Origin: Salinisphaera sp.
Lineage (GTDB): Bacteria > Pseudomonadota > Gammaproteobacteria > Nevskiales > Salinisphaeraceae
Length of the DNA: 55,366 nucleotides
Assembly: GCA_027858915.1 (NCBI GenBank)
Contig: JAQIBT010000099.1
Location: 1-55,366 of the forward strand
Reading direction: 5' to 3'
The notes under the pieces were generated by a model, which was given only the letters and a program-made list of their open reading frames with translations, searched no databases and had not been told where the DNA came from. A program made the position numbers and the translations under genes. Shown in pieces: positions 8,782 through 17,733 of the stretch (its first letter is position 1; every line of letters starts with the position of its first letter).

Positions 8782-9438
8782 TCAGCCGCGTCCCAGCAGC
8801 GCCGGGAGTTCGGCGAAGTCGGTGAATCGCACCAGATTCGCGTCTGGATGATGGCTGATGGCGCCGGCACGGTCGTAGCCGAACACCTGCATGCCGGCAC
8901 GGTGCCCGGCTTCGACACCTGCATCGCTGTCCTCGATAACAGCACAAGCGCTCGGGTCCACGCCCAGCACTCGCGCTGCGTGCAGGAACAGATCCGGCTC
9001 GGGTTTCCAGGCCTGTATTTCGTAGGCCGAGTACACATGCTCGCCGAAATATGGCGCCAGATGGGTCACCCGCAGCGCGGTTGCCAGTTTGCCGGGCGGT
9101 CCGCTTGATGCCACACACCGCGGCCCGCCGATGGCTTCGATGGCTTCGCGTACGCCAGGTATGGGGGTGAGTTCGCGCTCGAACACCCCGATCGAATATT
9201 CGCGATATCGCTCGGGGAAATCCGCGCCCAGCGCTATATTGTGCCGCTGCTCCAGCGTGTCGCACATATCAGCAAACCGGCCGCCGCGGAACTCGGTTTC
9301 CAGCGCCATCGGATCCAGCACCATGCCGTGATCGCGCTCGATCATGTCGGTCATGCAGCGGGCGTTGAGAAATTCGCTGTCGACCAGCGTACCGTCGCAG
9401 TCGTAGATGATGGCAGCAATCGGTGGGAAACTCGGCAT
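8782..9438 (-). CDS. HAD-superfamily phosphatase, YieH-like
   Basis: This 218-aa cytosolic phosphatase has all four HAD motifs: DCDGTLVDSE (nucleophile Asp13 and acid/base Asp15), the motif II serine in VASSGP, the motif III lysine in KPEPDLF and the motif IV acidic pair in VIEDSDAG. The helical cap lies between motifs I and II, which makes it HAD subclass IA. Overall it resembles E. coli YieH, a 6-phosphogluconate phosphatase, but the substrate here is not proven. The ATG at 9438 is chosen because it puts the nucleophile at the usual distance from the N-terminus; a 14-codon extension is rejected. Confidence 0.87.
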   Translation of the reverse strand: MPSFPPIAAIIYDCDGTLVDSEFLNARCMTDMIERDHGMVLDPMALETEFRGGRFADMCDTLEQRHNIALGADFPERYREYSIGVFERELTPIPGVREAIEAIGGPRCVASSGPPGKLATALRVTHLAPYFGEHVYSAYEIQAWKPEPDLFLHAARVLGVDPSACAVIEDSDAGVEAGHRAGMQVFGYDRAGAISHHPDANLVRFTDFAELPALLGRG

Positions 9439-9698
9439 GCAGTGTCCAGGCAGTGGAAGCCAGCGAAGGCTCCGGCTCAAAGCCGTCGCCCGGAATCAGG
9501 CAGAGAAGTGTAGCCGAGCAGACGAAAAATGTATTGGACGGTGGTCGAAACAGAGGATGCCGGCAGCGTGATGCTCCGGGAAGGCAGGAACAGCACCGAT
9601 CAAGCGGCAAAGATTGAAGTGGCGTGTGAGCTATTCGACAATTAACAGATACGTCCCGGTGATTGACGCACTCTACGGGGCAAAATAGGCTTCATCCC

Positions 9699-10151
9699 AT
9701 GGCGAACGACCAGCGTGCGATTTCGGCGTTCATAGAACGTATGGGGCTGTCTGCCCAAGGCGACGGCCTGCCGCGAATTGCGGGCCGAATTCTCGGATTC
9801 TTCATTATTCATGGCGGGCCGACCAGCCTGTCGCAGCTGGCCGAGGAGCTACAGGTATCACGGGCCAGCATCAGCACCAACGCCCGTATGCTGCGTGAAC
9901 TCGGTGTGCTTGATGCCACGGCCGTTCCCGGCGATCGTCAGGATTACTACCAGCTCGCGCCGCGGCATTATCTGCGCGTGCTCGAAGGCTATGTTGAGCG
10001 CATGGGTGTGCTCGGCGAATCGCTGGCCACCGCAGAGCGCGAAATCAGCGAAGACAACGCGGCATCCCAGGCACGTCTGGCCGATATGCATCGATTTGTC
10101 GACACCGCCCGTGCGCAGACGCGGGATCTGATTGATCAGCTCAAGGATTGA
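9699..10151 (+). CDS. GbsR/MarR-type winged-helix transcriptional regulator
   Basis: This is a 150-aa DNA-binding protein. The winged helix is clear: SLSQLAEELQVSRASISTNARMLRELGVL (about residues 47-75) is the helix-turn-helix, and VPGDRQDYYQL is the wing. The C-terminal half is a long dimerisation helix. This architecture matches GbsR-like MarR regulators, best known for control of glycine-betaine uptake or synthesis genes. No osmolyte genes are adjacent, so its target is unknown. The ATG at 9699 is favoured over an in-frame start 12 codons upstream because it begins at the conserved N-terminal helix. Confidence 0.82.
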   Translation: MANDQRAISAFIERMGLSAQGDGLPRIAGRILGFFIIHGGPTSLSQLAEELQVSRASISTNARMLRELGVLDATAVPGDRQDYYQLAPRHYLRVLEGYVERMGVLGESLATAEREISEDNAASQARLADMHRFVDTARAQTRDLIDQLKD

Positions 10152-10355
10152 ACGTCGCGTCAATGGGCAATCACAATCAGCCCAGTGCGACAGGCCCTGA
10201 CCGGTCGTTATAAAAGTTCGACGCGGTCGAGCGTCGTGCCGGTGCCGTCGGCCGCGGTCTTCAGAAGCTGATAACTTGCAGTGCCGCACGGTGCGCTGAG
10301 ATTAGGCGTCGGTTATCGATCGCGAAGCAGAGGGGCCAGTCAACTGGCGAGATGA

Positions 10356-11606
10356 ATGGCCGCCGAATTCCTGAATCTGAGCGTCGACACCTGGAAATAT
10401 CTGTCCATTCCGGTGATCAGCGCGCTCGTGGGCTATGTGACCAATGTCGTCGCGATCAAGATGATGTTCTATCCGATCGAGTTTCATGGCTGGGCCAAGC
10501 CGTATCTTGGCTGGCAGGGCATTGTGCCGAGCAAGGCGTCCAAGATGACTGGCATCGCGGTGGATACCATCACTGAGTCGTTGATCACCGAAGAAGAGAT
10601 ATTCAGCCGGCTGCAACCCGACCGCGTGGCTGCTGCGCTGGAGGCGCCGATGCTGCAGATGGTCGACGAGATCACTGATCTTGTCATGCAGCATCGGCAC
10701 GAGCGGCTGTGGTCGCGCCTGCCGGACGTCGTGCACGATCAGATCAAACGCCGGATTCGTCAGCAGGTGCCCGAGGTTGTGGCCGACATGATGGCCGAGG
10801 TCCGGTCCAATATCCGTTATCTGTTTGATCTGAAGGGCATGATCACGCGGGTGCTGGTGCGTGAGAAGACGCTGCTTAATCGGATTTTCATCGAGACCGG
10901 GCGTAGCGAGTTCCGTTTCATCGGCCACTCCGGCGCGTATTTCGGCTTCGTCTTTGGTCTGGCTCAGATGGGCGTCTGGGCGGTCTGGCAGTTCTGGTGG
11001 TTGTTGCCCTTGTTCGGCCTGGTGGTCGGTTGGGCGACCAACTGGCTGGCACTGAAGCTGATCTTCAACCCCAAACAGGCGATCCGGATCGGGCCGTGGA
11101 CGTTGCACGGATTGTTCTTCAAGCGTCAGAAGGAAGTCGCTGCCGATTACGGCACGCTGGTGGCCGAGCAGATCCTGACACCCGAGAATATCCTCGAAGA
11201 GTTGCTCAACGGGCCGTACGCCGAGAAACTGTTTGCCCTGGTGGAGCGCGAAGTCCAGCAGGCGATCGACGACAGCGCCAGCGTGGCGCGCCCGTTTCTT
11301 GCCTGGACGCTGGGTCGTGACGACTACGCACGCATCAAGGCCGAAGCGGTGCGGGAGGTGCTGGCACGCATGCCCCAGACGCTGTCGCACATTACCGGCT
11401 ACGCCGAAGACGCCATGGCAATTCGGAGTACGCTGGTGGAGCGCTTGCAGCAGCTGACGCCGCCTCAGTTCGAGGCCATGCTGCGGCCGGCCTTTGAAGA
11501 GGACGAATGGATTCTGATCGCGGTGGGCGCGACCCTCGGCATGGCTGTGGGCTGGTTCCAGCTCATCGTACTGTTCGGCTCGGTGTTCGCCGATCGCTTT
11601 GGCTAG
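10356..11606 (+). CDS. DUF445 family membrane protein
   Basis: This 416-aa protein starts with a hydrophobic segment containing GYVTNVVAIKMMFYP and repeats that signature in the middle as GWATNWLALKLIFNP (about residues 220-250). The duplication is typical of DUF445. Further hydrophobic segments lie around 190-222 and at the C-terminus (about 385-410). Between them are long amphipathic helices rich in charged residues. The function of the family is unknown. The next gene begins 42 bp downstream on the same strand and is probably co-transcribed. Confidence 0.85.
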   Translation: MAAEFLNLSVDTWKYLSIPVISALVGYVTNVVAIKMMFYPIEFHGWAKPYLGWQGIVPSKASKMTGIAVDTITESLITEEEIFSRLQPDRVAAALEAPMLQMVDEITDLVMQHRHERLWSRLPDVVHDQIKRRIRQQVPEVVADMMAEVRSNIRYLFDLKGMITRVLVREKTLLNRIFIETGRSEFRFIGHSGAYFGFVFGLAQMGVWAVWQFWWLLPLFGLVVGWATNWLALKLIFNPKQAIRIGPWTLHGLFFKRQKEVAADYGTLVAEQILTPENILEELLNGPYAEKLFALVEREVQQAIDDSASVARPFLAWTLGRDDYARIKAEAVREVLARMPQTLSHITGYAEDAMAIRSTLVERLQQLTPPQFEAMLRPAFEEDEWILIAVGATLGMAVGWFQLIVLFGSVFADRFG

Positions 11607-11648
11607 CCACGCACGCAGCGGCGATCGATCAATCAAGAGCAGGTCTTA

Positions 11649-12362
11649 ATGACGGATCACAAAGCATTGCGAGCTCGAAATGCCGGGCCGTGGCAGAAAC
11701 TGCGGGATGCGGTCCGGCACGCCGATGACTGGCCGGTGGCCGGCACGGCGGTGCGGCGTTTTCTGGACGCCGAAAGCTGGGCGCTGACCGAGCTCAAGCA
11801 GCGCCTGGATGCGCTCGAGAGCCGGCCGTTGCGGCCGCTGTCGGACGTGTACGACAACGAACCACGGCCGGCCGAGCAACTTGCCGACCTGGTCGAGCGC
11901 TCGCGCCGAATCGATCCGGATGCGGCACGGCGTGCGTTGTACGCCCAGACGCTGGCTCGCCTGGTACCAGATCAGGTAGCCATGTTATCGCTGCTGGCAG
12001 ACCGCGGCAGCGCGCCTCTGGTGCACGTGGCTGCCAGCTGGCTGCCGGCCGGGCCGGTCAGCATGACGGTGCTGTCGAACGCCAGCGGGCTTGGGCGCGA
12101 TGCCGGCGTGCTGCTGCGCCAGTACGTGCCGCATTACATGAGTGAACTGATCGCGCTGGATCTGTTCACGGTCGGCGCCGAGGAGCCGGCACTAGAGCAT
12201 CAATACGAACTGCTGATGGCCGACACTCAGCTACGCGCGGCCATCACCCGGGTGCGCGACGAGCTGCGCATGTATCCACGAATACAACGATATTCCGTAC
12301 GGCTGAGCCACTACGGCGCCTCGCTGTGGGCCGATTGCCAGCCAGGTGCTGATCCTGGATAA
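11649..12362 (+). CDS. Hypothetical protein, possibly Abi-alpha/DUF4393-like
   Basis: I do not recognise this 237-aa protein with certainty. It is predicted soluble and mostly helical, with no signal peptide. The layout is an acidic/arginine-rich N-terminal helix region (about residues 10-100), a hydrophobic centre (DQVAMLSLLADRGSAPLVHVAASWL) and a C-terminal part (HYMSELIALDLFTV) suggestive of a degenerate winged-helix. That pattern is reminiscent of DUF4393 (Abi-alpha) proteins, but the match is weak. It follows the DUF445 gene by 42 bp with an AGCAGG ribosome site. Codon use resembles the neighbours. Confidence 0.65.
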   Translation: MTDHKALRARNAGPWQKLRDAVRHADDWPVAGTAVRRFLDAESWALTELKQRLDALESRPLRPLSDVYDNEPRPAEQLADLVERSRRIDPDAARRALYAQTLARLVPDQVAMLSLLADRGSAPLVHVAASWLPAGPVSMTVLSNASGLGRDAGVLLRQYVPHYMSELIALDLFTVGAEEPALEHQYELLMADTQLRAAITRVRDELRMYPRIQRYSVRLSHYGASLWADCQPGADPG

Positions 12363-12411
12363 GCGATGCATACGTCCGGGCCGATGGACCAATCGCACAG
12401 CGACCGTCTGA

Positions 12412-13128
12412 TTATTGAACGGACGCGTCCGCGACCGGGTCGACGGGCTCGCCGTCGGTCGGCACATAGTGCTGGGCGCCGAAGATCATGGCGCGGAACA
12501 GGATCTTGGCTTCACGCGCCATTTCCATGGCGGTGAGCCCCGTGTCCTCGGTCAGCCATTCGGCGATTAACTCGTTGACCATGCCCACCATGCCGATGGC
12601 AGGCAGATGATAATCACGCTCGGGCAGCATGCCACGGCGCGCCATCTTGGCCGCGTAGCGGCGGATGATCTCTGCCAGATCGTGCGTGGTCTGGCGACGT
12701 TTCTTTTCCATGACCTCGGATACGCCGACCGCTTCGATACAAAGAATACGCGCGCGCCGCGGATCGTGAAGCAGGAAATAGACGACGGATTCGATTGTAT
12801 CGGCGAATCGTTGATCCAGCGGCTTGCCGCTGCGGGTCAGCACGCTACGTATGATCTCTGCCATCTCGGTGACCAGCGCATCGTAGACGGCGTGCAGGAT
12901 TGACTCGCGGCCGTCGAACTGCTCGTAGAAGTGCCGCGTCGATACCCTGGCTTGCGAGCAGACCGCCTCGATAGGCGCTGCGGCATAGCCTCGCTCGCCG
13001 AACAACTCGGTGCCGGCCTCGATCAGGCGCGCCTGGCGCTGGCTGCGCAGTTCGTCGGCGCTCAGGCCGCGATAGCCGCGGCGTCTGCGTCGAGGTTTCT
13101 GCGCGATGGTGTCGCTGCTATCTGTCAC
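12412..13128 (-). CDS. TetR-family transcriptional regulator
   Basis: This 238-aa regulator has an arginine-rich N-terminal arm (KPRRRRRGYRG) followed by a TetR helix-turn-helix: RLIEAGTELFGERGYAAAPIEAVCSQARVSTRHFYEQFDGRESIL at roughly residues 33-78. The C-terminal ligand and dimer domain is all helical and has no recognisable ligand signature. It is convergent with the preceding hypothetical gene. The nearest likely targets are itself and the hydrolase genes beginning at 13610; TetR genes often sit beside lipid-metabolism genes. Two TTCGAA-centred repeats lie just upstream of its start and may be operators. Confidence 0.87.
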   Translation of the reverse strand: MTDSSDTIAQKPRRRRRGYRGLSADELRSQRQARLIEAGTELFGERGYAAAPIEAVCSQARVSTRHFYEQFDGRESILHAVYDALVTEMAEIIRSVLTRSGKPLDQRFADTIESVVYFLLHDPRRARILCIEAVGVSEVMEKKRRQTTHDLAEIIRRYAAKMARRGMLPERDYHLPAIGMVGMVNELIAEWLTEDTGLTAMEMAREAKILFRAMIFGAQHYVPTDGEPVDPVADASVQ

Positions 13129-13609
13129 GGGCGCCGCCTGTGTGTAGTCGGTGTCGTTCGAATCGACCTGGAGTCAGAAACGATAGGTTCGAACACGAGC
13201 CATGGGAATGATTACATTCGACGGAAACCGAACGGTCCATCCCACCGATACGCCAGCGCGTGCCTAAGCCAGTCAAGGCGTATCCTCAAGGGCCCGCTCG
13301 ATCTGATTTGTTCCTCTTGCTTGTCTGTCGTGGGCGAAGCCGACGTGTGTTGCACCGCCGTCGCAATGGATGCCAGCGTGCCGATGAGCGCCATGATCGC
13401 GCTTTCTCGGCACGATCTCTATGATCCTTTGGGCTTTATTACGACTGTATGAAAGCGACAGAATACATCCTGCAGTGCCTGCTCGGGACCGGCACCGGCT
13501 CAATCGATGGCAAGCTATACGATATGACAAACTCGATCACGCTCAATCAACCGCGCCGGCGGGAAATCCCGGCTACACAGGTCGCGCCTGCGCGTGAGCG
13601 AGAGCGCTC
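13129..13609. other. 481-bp intergenic region between TetR and esterase genes
   Basis: No convincing gene is present; the open frames here are short and lack family similarity. The part next to the TetR start contains two TTCGAA-centred palindromic sites. The remainder should hold the promoter for the downstream hydrolase operon, but I cannot place it. Confidence 0.5.
13157..13193. promoter_or_regulatory. Candidate TetR operator: two TTCGAA-centred repeats
   Basis: TTCGAA occurs at 13157-13162 and 13188-13193, 31 bp apart or about three helical turns, each with partly symmetrical flanks (GTCG..TCGAC and AGG..CAC). They lie 29-65 bp upstream of the TetR start codon, the usual place for autoregulation. 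The assignment is inferred. Confidence 0.35.
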
Positions 13610-14875
13610 ATGAATCTGGCGCTGCCCGGCACCCGGCTTATCCAGTTGCCTGCGGGTCCGCTGGCACCGATCACCCGCGTCGACACCGGATCGGAGGTCG
13701 ATTCACGCAAGGCAGGCCTTGCCGCGCAGGATGTCGACGCTATCTGGCAGGCCACCGAGGCGCTCTACCGCAGCCGGGTCTATCCTGCCTTGACGATGTG
13801 CCTGCGCCGCCGTGGCCATGTGCTGCTCCACCGCTCGATCGGCTATGCGCGCGGCGTATCGTCAACCCAGGCGCCGGGACCCAACGCCGTGCTGGCCGCG
13901 CCCGATACGCCGGTCTGTCTGTTCTCTGCGAGCAAGGCGATCATTGGGCTGCTGATCCACAAGCTGGCCGAGGAGGGGGGTATCGATCTCGACAAGCCGG
14001 TTTCACATTATGTGCCCGCGTTCGCGCGCGAGGGCAAGTCGCGCACCACTATCGCGCAGGTGCTCTCCCACTATGGGGGTTTTCCGTCTTTTATCGCCGG
14101 CAAGCAGAGCAACGATCCGAAAACCCTGACCGACTGGGACGAATGCGTCCGGCGAATCTGCGACCAGCCCCCCGACGACGGCGTGCGTCGGATGGCGTAT
14201 CACGCCATCACCGGCGGCTTCATCCTGGGCGAGGTGATTCGCCGGGTGACCGGCGCGCCGATGATCGACTATCTGGACAGCCGGCTGCGCAAGCCGCTGG
14301 GCATGCGGTATTTCACCTATGGCCTGGACGGCCGTTCGCGTTCGCGGGTGGCCGAGAATCATCTCGGCGGCCAGCCGGTGCGTTTCCCGGTATCGAAATG
14401 GGCACGCGAGGCGTTGTCGACCGGCTTCGACGACGTGGTGGATATTTCCAACCGTGATTTCTTCATGGACGCGGTGATTCCATCGGGCAATCTGTATGCC
14501 ACCGCCGACGAACTATCACGCTTTTACCAGATGCTGCTCGACGGCGGGGTCTGGCAGGGCAAGCGCGTGTTCAAGGCCGAGACCATCGCCCGGGCGATCC
14601 GCCCAGCCACGCCGGTGCGTTTTGATCGCTCGCTCAAGATCCCGATGCGCTACAGCGAAGGATTGATGCTTGGCATGAACCCCGTCGGCATGTACGGCCC
14701 GATGTGCGGCGATGCCTATGGTCATCTCGGGTTCATGAATATTCTCGGCTGGGCCGATCCGGCGCGCGATCTATCGGTGTCGCTGCTCACCACCGGCAAA
14801 GCGATTCTCGGCGGTCATCTCATTCCGCTGGCCCGTCTGCTCAGCGTTATCAACTGTCGGTGTCAGCGCCCATGA
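13610..14875 (+). CDS. Serine hydrolase, beta-lactamase/EstB-type esterase
   Basis: This 421-aa protein has the class C beta-lactamase/DD-peptidase fold. The nucleophile motif SXXK is Ser106-Ala-Ser-Lys109 in CLFSASKAI. The second-motif tyrosine is Tyr197 in RMAYHAITGGF, where the usual third-position Asn is Ala, as in many esterase members. A late GHLGF segment sits where the KTG/HXG motif belongs. No signal peptide is seen, so it is probably a cytosolic esterase or lactonase rather than a resistance beta-lactamase. An alpha/beta hydrolase gene follows 10 bp later, suggesting a two-gene lipid or ester hydrolysis operon. Confidence 0.85.
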   Translation: MNLALPGTRLIQLPAGPLAPITRVDTGSEVDSRKAGLAAQDVDAIWQATEALYRSRVYPALTMCLRRRGHVLLHRSIGYARGVSSTQAPGPNAVLAAPDTPVCLFSASKAIIGLLIHKLAEEGGIDLDKPVSHYVPAFAREGKSRTTIAQVLSHYGGFPSFIAGKQSNDPKTLTDWDECVRRICDQPPDDGVRRMAYHAITGGFILGEVIRRVTGAPMIDYLDSRLRKPLGMRYFTYGLDGRSRSRVAENHLGGQPVRFPVSKWAREALSTGFDDVVDISNRDFFMDAVIPSGNLYATADELSRFYQMLLDGGVWQGKRVFKAETIARAIRPATPVRFDRSLKIPMRYSEGLMLGMNPVGMYGPMCGDAYGHLGFMNILGWADPARDLSVSLLTTGKAILGGHLIPLARLLSVINCRCQRP

Positions 14876-14885
14876 GCCGTCGCCG

Positions 14886-16178
14886 ATGAACCGCCGCACC
14901 GGGTACGGCAACGGCGACGACAAGCCCGCCGAGCGACGAGCGACCTCGGCGCTCTGGCTGCGCGGTGGCCTGGCCATGGCAGCGGATACGTTCAAGGGCA
15001 CAGTCAATCTCGTCCACGGCATGCATCGCGCGGTCGGAAAGACCACGGCACCGATCAACCCGTTCGCCGGGCCCGGCCAGTTCACGCGGGATTTCGTCTA
15101 CGATCGCGTCCGTGATATCGGCGCGCTCAGTTTTCTCGGCGCACGCCAGGCGGCGGCACTTGGCGAGGCGTTGCTGCATTCGACAGATCCCGACGGCTTT
15201 CCCGAGCATCTCTCGCTGGGCCTGCGTAGCGCCCTGAACGGTGCCTTCGGCGATTATCTGGAGCGCAGCAACAACGTGCTGGCGTTGTCGATGTGTCTGG
15301 CAGATCACGAGGGCCACCAACTGCCGGTCACCGCGGCATCGCTCGCTGCGGCCTTGCCGGATGCCTCGGGGCGAGTGGTGTTGTTGATCCACGGGCTGGG
15401 GATGAACGATCAGCACTGGCGCTCGCCCGGGCGCCCCGATTTCGGCGCGCGGCTGGCCGACGATCATGGCTATACCGTTCTGCGGCTGCGCTATAACAGC
15501 GGCCGGCATATCTCGGACAACGGCCAGGCGCTGGCACGCCTGCTGGCCAAACTGGTCGCCAACTACCCGGTCGAGATCGACCGCCTGACGATCATCGGGC
15601 ACAGCATGGGCGGTCTGGTGGCACGCAGCGCCTGCTATTACGCCGCACAGGACGGCCAACCCTGGCTGGCACGGCTGGCCGATCTGGTCTGCCTGGGTAC
15701 GCCGCATCTGGGTGCGCCGCTGGAACGTCTGGGCCACTGGTTCAACGAGGGCCTCACGCGGGTGCCCCATACCCAGCCGTTGTCTGCCATCGGGGATATC
15801 CGCAGCGCTGGCGTCAAGGATCTGCGCTACGGCTATGTGCTCGAATCCGACTGGCGCAATGCCGCCTCAGAATCTGAAGCCGAGCCGCCGCGCGCCGTGC
15901 CGGCCCCAGATCACGTCGGGCATCTGCTGATTGCCGCCACGCTCGGTCGTGATGCCCGGGATCTGCGCGGTCGCTGGTTCGGCGACATGCTGGTGCCGGT
16001 CGACAGCGCGGCGGGCCAATCTCCGCAGCCCGAGCGGCGTTTCATTGCCCGCGATCAGACCGGCCGTGTGTTCTTTGGCATGAGCCATCTGGCGCTCTTG
16101 CAGCATGACGAGGTGTATGCGGCCATCAGCCAGTGGCTGGCTCCGCGGCTGGCGAGCTCGGCGCCGGCCGAAAACTGA
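14886..16178 (+). CDS. Alpha/beta-hydrolase, lipase/esterase-like
   Basis: This 430-aa protein has a long N-terminal helical region (to about residue 160) before an alpha/beta-hydrolase core. The core shows an oxyanion-hole segment LLIHGLGMND near 167-175, the nucleophile elbow IIGHSMGGL with Ser240, the conserved CLGTPHLGAPLE loop and a late Asp (MLVPVDSA) and His (GMSHLALL) that complete the triad. The fold resembles PGAP1/lipase-type esterases acting on long-chain esters. There is no signal peptide. It lies 10 bp after the beta-lactamase-fold esterase with no clear ribosome site of its own, so translation may depend on the upstream gene. Confidence 0.85.
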   Translation: MNRRTGYGNGDDKPAERRATSALWLRGGLAMAADTFKGTVNLVHGMHRAVGKTTAPINPFAGPGQFTRDFVYDRVRDIGALSFLGARQAAALGEALLHSTDPDGFPEHLSLGLRSALNGAFGDYLERSNNVLALSMCLADHEGHQLPVTAASLAAALPDASGRVVLLIHGLGMNDQHWRSPGRPDFGARLADDHGYTVLRLRYNSGRHISDNGQALARLLAKLVANYPVEIDRLTIIGHSMGGLVARSACYYAAQDGQPWLARLADLVCLGTPHLGAPLERLGHWFNEGLTRVPHTQPLSAIGDIRSAGVKDLRYGYVLESDWRNAASESEAEPPRAVPAPDHVGHLLIAATLGRDARDLRGRWFGDMLVPVDSAAGQSPQPERRFIARDQTGRVFFGMSHLALLQHDEVYAAISQWLAPRLASSAPAEN

Positions 16179-16205
16179 GGCGATCGGTACAGCCGGAACC
16201 TGTGT

Positions 16206-17327
16206 TTAGCCACTGAGCAACTGGCCCAGTACGGTATCGCGCCCGCTGGCCTCGGCGGCTGCCTGGCGTTCGTCGTCGGTGAGCTGTCGCGCGGCCTGGG
16301 TCAGTGTCTCGACGGTCTGCGCGTTCAGGGCAAAATGCTGGGCCATGGCGGCCAGTACCGATGGGCGCATCCTGCTGCAGACGCGCAGCATGCGGGCCGC
16401 GCGCTCTTCGCCCATCAACACGATCTGGTGCTCGAACAACCCCCATAGATTGTGACGCACCACCGAATCGGCAATACTGCAGATGATCTCGGGTTCGGCA
16501 AATGCCGGCTGGCCGGCAAATTGGGCTTCGGTGATTTCGTCCAGCGCCTCGCCGAGCGACAACAGCTGTGGCCATAGATCCTGCGCCGCGGCCGCGCGTA
16601 TCAACGAGTCGACGATCGCTGCGTCCTCGGTGAGCGCCTGCCGAGCCAGCTCGGTGCGGGTGTTACCGTCGAGCAGGCTCAGCGTGTTCAGAACCTCTGG
16701 CCACAGCTGCTCGTTGGCCGCCGTTTGCAGCAGCTCGCCGCGGCGAGTGTTGGACAGGTGTTCGATGACCGTCTCGAGCTGGGCGCTGTTTTCGACGAAG
16801 AATGCAATGCGCAGCAGTGCCAGCGGCGAATCGATAGCGTCGGTGGCCGCCAGCAGCGTGGCCCGTGGCAACACATCCACGAACTGGCCCATGGTGATGT
16901 ACTCGCCGCGTTCCAGCAGCAGGCTCGTGACGGTGACCGAGCGCTCGAGCGGAAAACTGCGAATGATCGGCTGGGCGCGCTGCGGTTCCATATGCAGACA
17001 GATATCAGCCAGAAACTCGTCTGACAGCCGGCTGGCCATGTCTACCGCGCGCTCTGGCGGCATTTCGCCTGCGATGCGGCCGGACAGCACCGCGCCGAGT
17101 ACGCGCTGGGCAATCCGAGCCGCGATGCCCAGCGGCAGACGCGACGATACCTTGGCAAACCCGGCAAACGCGGGGCGATATTCGCGAAACAGGGCGTCGG
17201 TCAGCCCCTGGCGCAGCTGGCGCAGCTCTGCCAGCGGCCGATCGGCCAGAAAATTCATCGCCTCGCGCTCGGTCTGCAACAGACGCGCCAGTTTCTGCAG
17301 TTCAGCGTCACGGGCTATCTCGATCAT
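16206..17327 (-). CDS. Hypothetical all-helical protein (MgtE-N-like repeats?)
   Basis: I do not recognise a named family. The 373-aa protein is predicted cytosolic and almost entirely alpha-helical. Segments such as PPERAVDMASRLSDEFLADICLHMEPQRAQPIIRSFP recall the superhelical MgtE N-terminal or FliG-like repeats (two pro-rich helix pairs of about 35 residues), but this is only a resemblance. It contains no catalytic signature and no membrane helix. It begins 6 bp after the stop of a 69-aa gene, so the two form an operon. That operon is divergent from the FabG4-like reductase and close to two esterases, which hints at a fatty-acid or polyester connection. Confidence 0.75.
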   Translation of the reverse strand: MIEIARDAELQKLARLLQTEREAMNFLADRPLAELRQLRQGLTDALFREYRPAFAGFAKVSSRLPLGIAARIAQRVLGAVLSGRIAGEMPPERAVDMASRLSDEFLADICLHMEPQRAQPIIRSFPLERSVTVTSLLLERGEYITMGQFVDVLPRATLLAATDAIDSPLALLRIAFFVENSAQLETVIEHLSNTRRGELLQTAANEQLWPEVLNTLSLLDGNTRTELARQALTEDAAIVDSLIRAAAAQDLWPQLLSLGEALDEITEAQFAGQPAFAEPEIICSIADSVVRHNLWGLFEHQIVLMGEERAARMLRVCSRMRPSVLAAMAQHFALNAQTVETLTQAARQLTDDERQAAAEASGRDTVLGQLLSG

Positions 17328-17333
17328 GAACGA

Positions 17334-17543
17334 TTAACCGAAGAGCAGCTTGAGAAAACGTTTTCGAAACGGCGCTGGCACCACCGACACGGCGTTCTCC
17401 ACCGCGTGCTCCAGCTGTTCGCGCTGGATTCGATCGGCCTGTACGATCAACGAGTGCAGGCGTTCGCGCTGAGCCCCGTCGAGCGACTCGATCACGGCCT
17501 GCGTCGGCGCATCAATCTCGAGATGGTGCGTGCCTGTGACCAC
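17334..17543 (-). CDS. Small helical protein, 69 aa
   Basis: A GTG start at 17543 is preceded by a near-ideal GGAGG six bases away, which decides the start over a longer open frame that continues to 17735. The 69-aa product is basic at its C-terminus (PAPFRKRFLKLLFG) and has a central charged amphipathic helix (AQRERLHSLIVQADRIQREQLEHAVENAV), so a coiled-coil or membrane-associating peptide is possible. Its stop lies 6 bp before the 373-aa gene, implying translational coupling and perhaps a shared complex. No family is recognised. Confidence 0.7.
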   Translation of the reverse strand: MVTGTHHLEIDAPTQAVIESLDGAQRERLHSLIVQADRIQREQLEHAVENAVSVVPAPFRKRFLKLLFG

Positions 17544-17733
17544 CGTTTGCCTCCGTTCGACGCCAGGATCGATCGCTTCACCTGGCGCATGATCAAAGCG
17601 CGATGGTAACGCAGTTGGCGGTGCGGTCGGCGTGAACCGTTCACGCTGGGAGTGGTCAGCCACAGGGCTTTGTTTTGCCTGACAGGGCGCATAGACTCGA
17701 CGTTGTTGCACTGCAGAAAGACAGGAGCTTTCC

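Noticed and set aside
10302-11636. 444-codon open frame antisense to the DUF445 gene
   Set aside because: The DUF445 frame shows clear family motifs. The antisense product is rich in His/Gln/Arg without any domain.
13610-14875. Antibiotic-resistance beta-lactamase
   Set aside because: The SXXK motif is present, but there is no signal peptide and the second motif is YHA instead of YXN. An esterase-type function is more likely.
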